Assembly (NCBI RefSeq): GCF_900108855.1 | Contig: NZ_FNXY01000010.1 | Location: 128,704 to 192,703, forward strand | Direction of reading: 5' to 3' | From: Dyadobacter koreensis | GTDB taxonomy: Bacteria > Bacteroidota > Bacteroidia > Cytophagales > Spirosomataceae | DNA: 64,000 nt | Shown: positions 60,167 to 64,000 of the stretch, in pieces | How the letters are laid out: each line of letters starts with the position of its first letter | How positions within the stretch are numbered: the stretch's first letter is position 1 | The notes under the pieces: model-generated | What the model saw: only the letters and a program-made list of their open reading frames with translations | Databases searched by the model: none | What the model was told of the DNA's origin: nothing | Program-made: the position numbers and the translations under genes

Positions 60167-60216
60167 CAGTCCGTTTTAAGGAATAGGGTTTTACCTGCTA
60201 ATTTAAATTAATTACG

Positions 60217-60837
60217 ATGTCTGGTTTAATAGGTAAAAAAATCGGAATGACTAGTTTGTACAATGCTGACGGGCAGGCTCTGGCATGTACTGTGATTCAA
60301 GCTGGTCCTTGTGTTGTTACACAAGTTAGGTCCGAGGAAAAGGATGGGTATAAGGCCCTCCAATTAGGTTTTGGCGAGAGAAAAGAGAAAAACTCTACTC
60401 AGCCGTTAATAGGTCACTTCAAAAAGGCCGGTACAACTCCAAAGCACAAGCTTGTTGAGTTCAAGGAATTTGAAGTGGAGCATGAACTTGGAACTTCACT
60501 ATCAGTACAAGATGTATTTGAGGAAGGTGAATTCGTAGATGTAGTTGGTTCTGCCAAAGGCCGCGGTTTTCAGGGTGTTGTAAAACGCCATGGTTTCGCA
60601 GGGGTTGGTGGACAAACTCACGGTCAGCATAACCGTGCACGTCACCCAGGTTCGATTGGTGCTTGTTCGTTCCCTTCACGCGTATTTAAAGGCATTCGTA
60701 TGGGTGGGCGCATGGGTAACAATCGTGTAAAAATTCAGAATTTGCGTATTCTGAAAGTGATACCTGAGCAAAACTTGCTAGTTGTAAGTGGCTCAGTACC
60801 GGGTTCAAAGAATTCATTTCTAATCATTGAGAAATAG
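60217..60837 (+). CDS. rplC: 50S ribosomal protein L3
   Basis: The 206-residue L3 starts LIGKKIGMTSLYNADG and has GVVKRHGFAGVGGQTHGQHNRARHPGSIG, containing the glutamine that PrmB methylates in E. coli, and GRMGNNRVKIQNLRI. Length is normal. It is first in a tightly packed run: rplD begins 4 bp after its stop codon. Confidence 0.98.
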   Translation: MSGLIGKKIGMTSLYNADGQALACTVIQAGPCVVTQVRSEEKDGYKALQLGFGERKEKNSTQPLIGHFKKAGTTPKHKLVEFKEFEVEHELGTSLSVQDVFEEGEFVDVVGSAKGRGFQGVVKRHGFAGVGGQTHGQHNRARHPGSIGACSFPSRVFKGIRMGGRMGNNRVKIQNLRILKVIPEQNLLVVSGSVPGSKNSFLIIEK

Positions 60838-60841
60838 TACC

Positions 60842-61471
60842 ATGGAACTGTCCGTATTAAATATAAAAGGAGAAGATACCGGCAAGAAGGTAAGTGTGTC
60901 TGAAGAAATTTTCGGAATCGAACCTAACGAGCATGCGATCTATCTCGATGTAAAATTGTACTTGGCCAATCAGCGTCAGGGTACACACAAGTCAAAAGAA
61001 CGTGCTGAGATCAATCACTCAACACGCAAGATCAAGAAACAAAAAGGTACAGGTGGAGCACGTGCAGGTAGCATTAAATCCCCGGTATTCGTAGGTGGTG
61101 GTCGTATATTCGGTCCTCGCCCTCGTAACTATACTTTCAAGATCAACAGAAAAGTGAAAACGTTAGCGCGTATTTCAGCTCTTTCTGCGAAAGCGAAAAT
61201 TGACGCAATATCTGTTTTGGAGTCATTTACTTTTGACGCCCCAAAAACAAAGTCATATCTGACTGTACTTAATTCACTTTCATTAGTGAACACAAAAACA
61301 TTGTTGATCCTTCCTGAAGTTGATAGCAATGTGTACCTGTCAAGCAGAAACATTCCTAAAGCGAAAGTTACTACTGTTGATTTGGTAAATACATATGATC
61401 TGATGAATGCAGACCGCCTTTTAATAAGTGAATCTGCTCTGTCTAATTTGGAAACCCTATTAAACAAATAG
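60842..61471 (+). CDS. rplD: 50S ribosomal protein L4
   Basis: From the ATG at 60842 (MELSVLNIKGEDTGKKVSV) this is a 209-residue L4 with the exit-tunnel loop TRKIKKQKGTGGARAGSIKSPVFVGGGRIFGPRPRNY and a C-terminal NADRLLISESALSNLE. The frame opens five codons earlier inside rplC, which is not a likely start. It ends overlapping the start region of rplW. Confidence 0.97.
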   Translation: MELSVLNIKGEDTGKKVSVSEEIFGIEPNEHAIYLDVKLYLANQRQGTHKSKERAEINHSTRKIKKQKGTGGARAGSIKSPVFVGGGRIFGPRPRNYTFKINRKVKTLARISALSAKAKIDAISVLESFTFDAPKTKSYLTVLNSLSLVNTKTLLILPEVDSNVYLSSRNIPKAKVTTVDLVNTYDLMNADRLLISESALSNLETLLNK

Positions 61472-61473
61472 TG

Positions 61474-61761
61474 ATGAGTGTACTGAAACGACCGATTATA
61501 ACAGAAAAGGTAACGGCTCAGGGTGGTCAGGGAAAGTATGCCTTTGAAGTAACACTTACTTCTAACAAGGTTGAAATCAAAAAGGCTATCGAGAAACTGT
61601 TTGGGGTTACCGTAGAGAGCGTTCATACAATGCGCAGCATTGGTAAAAGCAAATCCCGTACATCGGGTGGAAAGTTTGTAAGTGGAAAAACGTCAACCAT
61701 TAAGAAAGCTATTGTAACAGTAGCTGAAGGTGAGATCATCGACATTTACGGTGAAGCTTAG
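61474..61761 (+). CDS. rplW: 50S ribosomal protein L23
   Basis: A 95-residue L23, which forms part of the chaperone and SRP docking site at the exit tunnel. It shows VLKRPIITEKVTAQGGQGKYAFEV, NKVEIKKAIEKLFGVTVESVHTM and a basic stretch. ATG 61474 is preferred; a GTG at 61471 directly before it overlaps the last base of the rplD stop codon. Confidence 0.97.
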   Translation: MSVLKRPIITEKVTAQGGQGKYAFEVTLTSNKVEIKKAIEKLFGVTVESVHTMRSIGKSKSRTSGGKFVSGKTSTIKKAIVTVAEGEIIDIYGEA

Positions 61762-61806
61762 AATTTTGGTTGATCTATTCAAATCTTAGAAGAGTTAAGT
61801 ATAGCA

Positions 61807-62631
61807 ATGGCAGTTAAAAAATTAAAACCGACAAGTGCTGGTCAACGTTTTCGCATGGCTCCTGCTTTTGAGGAGATCACAGCGTCAAAACCTGAAAAGA
61901 GCCTATTAGAGCCTGTTAAAAGAACAGGTGGTCGTAATAGCTCCGGACATCGTACCATGCGTCATATAGGTGGTGGTCACAAACGCAGATACCGTGTTAT
62001 CGATTTCAAAAGAAATCGTTTTGATGCACCAGCAACAGTTCTTACAATTGAATACGATCCAAACCGCTCAGCACGTATCGCTTTGGTACAATATGCTGAT
62101 GACGAAAAAAGATACGTAATCGCTCCAAACGGATTGAAAGTAGGACAAGTAATTGTTTCAGGAAGTTCAGTAGCACCAGAAATGGGAAATGCACTTCCAC
62201 TAGGTTCAATGCCAATTGGTACAATTGTTCACAATATTGAATTGACACCTGGTAAAGGTGGTCAGTTTGCAAGAAGCGCAGGAGCTTATGCTCAGCTTGT
62301 AGCGCGTGAAGGTAAGTACGCAGTAATTAAAATGCCATCTGGCGAAATGCGTATGATTCTTTCAACTTGTATCGCAACGGTTGGAACAGTTTCCAATTCA
62401 AGTCACATGAATGTGAATTACGGTAAAGCAGGCCGTAAACGTTGGTTAGGTCGTCGCCCAAGAGTTCGTGGTGTTGCTATGAACCCAGTCGATCACCCAA
62501 TGGGTGGTGGTGAAGGCCGCTCATCAGGAGGCCAGCCTAGATCAAGAAACGGACAGTTCTCAAAAGGACTTAAGACTCGTGATCGCAATAAGCATTCTGA
62601 GAAATTGATTATCAGCCGTCGTAAAAAATAA
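61807..62631 (+). CDS. rplB: 50S ribosomal protein L2
   Basis: The 274-residue L2 is needed for peptidyl transfer and subunit joining. It has the SGHRTMRHIGGGHKRRYR region, GNALPLGSMPIGTIVHNIE, GRKRWLGRRPRVRGVAMNPVDHPMGGGEGRS (with the conserved histidine) and a basic tail. Normal length; 45 bp after rplW. Confidence 0.98.
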   Translation: MAVKKLKPTSAGQRFRMAPAFEEITASKPEKSLLEPVKRTGGRNSSGHRTMRHIGGGHKRRYRVIDFKRNRFDAPATVLTIEYDPNRSARIALVQYADDEKRYVIAPNGLKVGQVIVSGSSVAPEMGNALPLGSMPIGTIVHNIELTPGKGGQFARSAGAYAQLVAREGKYAVIKMPSGEMRMILSTCIATVGTVSNSSHMNVNYGKAGRKRWLGRRPRVRGVAMNPVDHPMGGGEGRSSGGQPRSRNGQFSKGLKTRDRNKHSEKLIISRRKK

Positions 62632-62641
62632 TTAGAATAAT

Positions 62642-62920
62642 ATGGCACGCTCATTAAAAAAAGGACCATACATCGACTTTCGTCTGGACATCAAGATTCA
62701 GGCGATGAACAGCGCAGCACGTAAGTCGGTAATTAAGACATGGTCAAGACGCTCAATGATCTCTCCGGATTTTATTGGACATACATTCGCAGTTCACAAC
62801 GGTAATAAGTTCATACCGGTTTATGTAACTGAAAACATGGTAGGACACAAATTAGGAGAGTTTTCGCCAACGCGTAACTTCCGTGGTCACACCGCCAAAA
62901 AAGATAAAGGTAGAAAATAA
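62642..62920 (+). CDS. rpsS: 30S ribosomal protein S19
   Basis: The 92-residue S19 begins MARSLKKGPYID and contains KTWSRRSMISPDFIGHTFAVHNG and VTENMVGHKLGEFSPTRNFRGH, both standard. It lies 10 bp after rplB and 55 bp before rplV, in one transcript. Confidence 0.98.
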   Translation: MARSLKKGPYIDFRLDIKIQAMNSAARKSVIKTWSRRSMISPDFIGHTFAVHNGNKFIPVYVTENMVGHKLGEFSPTRNFRGHTAKKDKGRK

Positions 62921-62975
62921 TTAGTCGACGATAGCTGGGTTTCGTCAATCGGAACCAGCCTATATCTGAAAGAAC

Positions 62976-63377
62976 ATGGAAGCAAGAGCTATATTAAGAA
63001 ATGTGCCTACTTCTCCTCGTAAGATGAGATTAGTAGCCGACATGATTCGCGGACAAAAGGTCAGCAAAGCGTTGGCGCTGTTAAAGTTTCAACCAAGAGC
63101 TTCTTCACCAATTTTGCATAAAGTTTTACTTTCTGCGGTTGCCAACTGGCAACAATTGAATGAAGATGCAAAGCTGGAAGACGCTGATCTTTATGTTAAA
63201 ACCGTATTTATTGACGGTGGACGTATGTTGAAGCGTTTGCGCCCTGCACCGCAAGGAAGAGCACACAGAATCCGTAAGCGTTCAAACCACATTACACTTG
63301 TGGTTGACGACAAAGCGGAAGTTGCCACAACGGATGTTGCCGCAAGCGTTGAAAACAAAGTAATCACCGAATCATAA
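62976..63377 (+). CDS. rplV: 50S ribosomal protein L22
   Basis: The 133-residue L22 has the core NVPTSPRKMRLVADMIRGQ and the beta-hairpin region MLKRLRPAPQGRAHRIRKRSNHITLVV that lines the exit tunnel. The acidic/alanine tail (EVATTDVAASVENKVITES) is an extension beyond the usual bacterial end, as seen in several Bacteroidota. rpsC starts 18 bp after its stop codon. Confidence 0.97.
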   Translation: MEARAILRNVPTSPRKMRLVADMIRGQKVSKALALLKFQPRASSPILHKVLLSAVANWQQLNEDAKLEDADLYVKTVFIDGGRMLKRLRPAPQGRAHRIRKRSNHITLVVDDKAEVATTDVAASVENKVITES

Positions 63378-63395
63378 GTAAACGATCTATTTCGA

Positions 63396-64000
63396 ATGGG
63401 ACAAAAGGTTAATCCTATAGGTCTGAGACTAGGAATTGTTAGAGGCTGGGACTCTAGCTGGTATGGAGGAAAAGATTTTTCTGACAAACTTGTTGAAGAC
63501 GAAAAAATTCGTAACTATATAAAAGCACGTATCCCAAAAGGATCAATCTCTAAAGTAGTTATCGAGCGTACACTGAAACGCATCACGCTTACAATTCACA
63601 CGGCTCGCCCGGGTATCGTAATTGGTAAAGGTGGTAGTGAAGTTGACAAGATCAAAGAAGAGCTTAAAAAAATCACAGGTAAAGACGTTCAGATTAACAT
63701 CTACGAAATCAAACGTCCTGAGATTGATGCAAAACTAGTTGGAGAAGCAATCGCACAACAACTACAGGCTCGTATCTCTTACCGTCGTGCCATGAAGCAA
63801 TCAATCGCTTCTGCTATGCGTGTAGGAACTCAAGGTATCAAAATTCGTCTTGCGGGACGTTTGGGTGGAGCTGAAATGGCTCGTACTGAAGAGTATAAAG
63901 AAGGACGTATTCCTCTGCATACATTGAGAGCGGATATCGACTATGCAATCTCGGAAGCACAAACTATCTATGGTAAAATAGGTATCAAAGTTTGGATCTT
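63396..64000 (+). CDS. rpsC: 30S ribosomal protein S3 (partial, runs off window)
   Basis: The frame from ATG 63396 gives MGQKVNPIGLRLGIVRGWDS, and continues open to the window edge with the KH-domain motif GIVIGKGGSEVDKIKEEL and GRLGGAEMARTEEYKEGRIPLHTLRADIDYA. The last part of the gene lies beyond 64000. A clear S3; about 200 residues are visible. Confidence 0.97.
   Translation, partial: MGQKVNPIGLRLGIVRGWDSSWYGGKDFSDKLVEDEKIRNYIKARIPKGSISKVVIERTLKRITLTIHTARPGIVIGKGGSEVDKIKEELKKITGKDVQINIYEIKRPEIDAKLVGEAIAQQLQARISYRRAMKQSIASAMRVGTQGIKIRLAGRLGGAEMARTEEYKEGRIPLHTLRADIDYAISEAQTIYGKIGIKVWI

Overview
The window comes from a member of the Bacteroidota, most likely order Cytophagales and close to Dyadobacter/Spirosomataceae (an inference from gene content, not from a marker-gene search). 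The evidence is a subtilase with a C-terminal type IX secretion (T9SS) sorting domain, a PorE-like T9SS protein, many lipoproteins, ribosomal promoters of the Bacteroidota form (TTTG, 19 bp, TAnnTTTG), and many Gfo/Idh/MocA, GH125, GH20 and TIM-barrel sugar-isomerase genes. I saw no tRNA, rRNA, CRISPR array or intact insertion sequence.

Layout. 1-7.6 kb: a cluster of short palindromic repeats, a Gfo-type oxidoreductase, an acetyltransferase, a NagX/HGSNAT-like membrane acyltransferase, a GH125 exo-mannosidase, a sugar epimerase and an AraC regulator, then a broken DUF1016 (YhcG) gene. An approximately 80-bp upstream block is shared by the oxidoreductase and the epimerase, which suggests common control. 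7.6-13.7 kb: a hexuronate-type locus (UxuA mannonate dehydratase, SDR oxidoreductase, ThuA-like protein, secreted Gfo-type oxidoreductase) divergent from a LacI regulator with a clear operator, followed by a frameshifted Rpn/PD-(D/E)XK remnant. 13.7-20.5 kb: a four-gene minus-strand operon of unknown role, encoding a PfkB kinase fused to a HAD phosphatase, a BNR sialidase-like protein, a large propeller/toroid lipoprotein and a DUF3748 protein. 21-27.4 kb: an ECF sigma factor, a lipoprotein and housekeeping genes (lgt, yidD, moxR-type ATPase, prmC, ribD, aroE).

27.7-42.1 kb: the 1792-residue T9SS subtilase, an amidase, a nucleoside hydrolase, and a likely N-acetylglucosamine locus (GH20 lipoprotein, ROK kinase, FucP/NagP-type transporter, XylR-like regulator). 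42.2-54.4 kb: M13 and M28 lipoprotein peptidases, a POT peptide transporter, a coiled-coil membrane protein, a LemA/TPM/TPM cluster, a short DASH-type cryptochrome and PorE. 54.9-64 kb: the str and S10 ribosomal genes (rpsL, rpsG, fusA, rpsJ, rplC, rplD, rplW, rplB, rpsS, rplV, partial rpsC). Here a leucine-rich-repeat lipoprotein gene sits between rpsG and fusA, and several internal terminators and promoters divide the cluster.

Best candidates for something new: the kinase-phosphatase fusion operon at 13.7-20.5 kb; the shared AraC-linked upstream block; the accessory lipoprotein inside the str cluster; and the common sequence that follows the -7 box of the ribosomal promoters.
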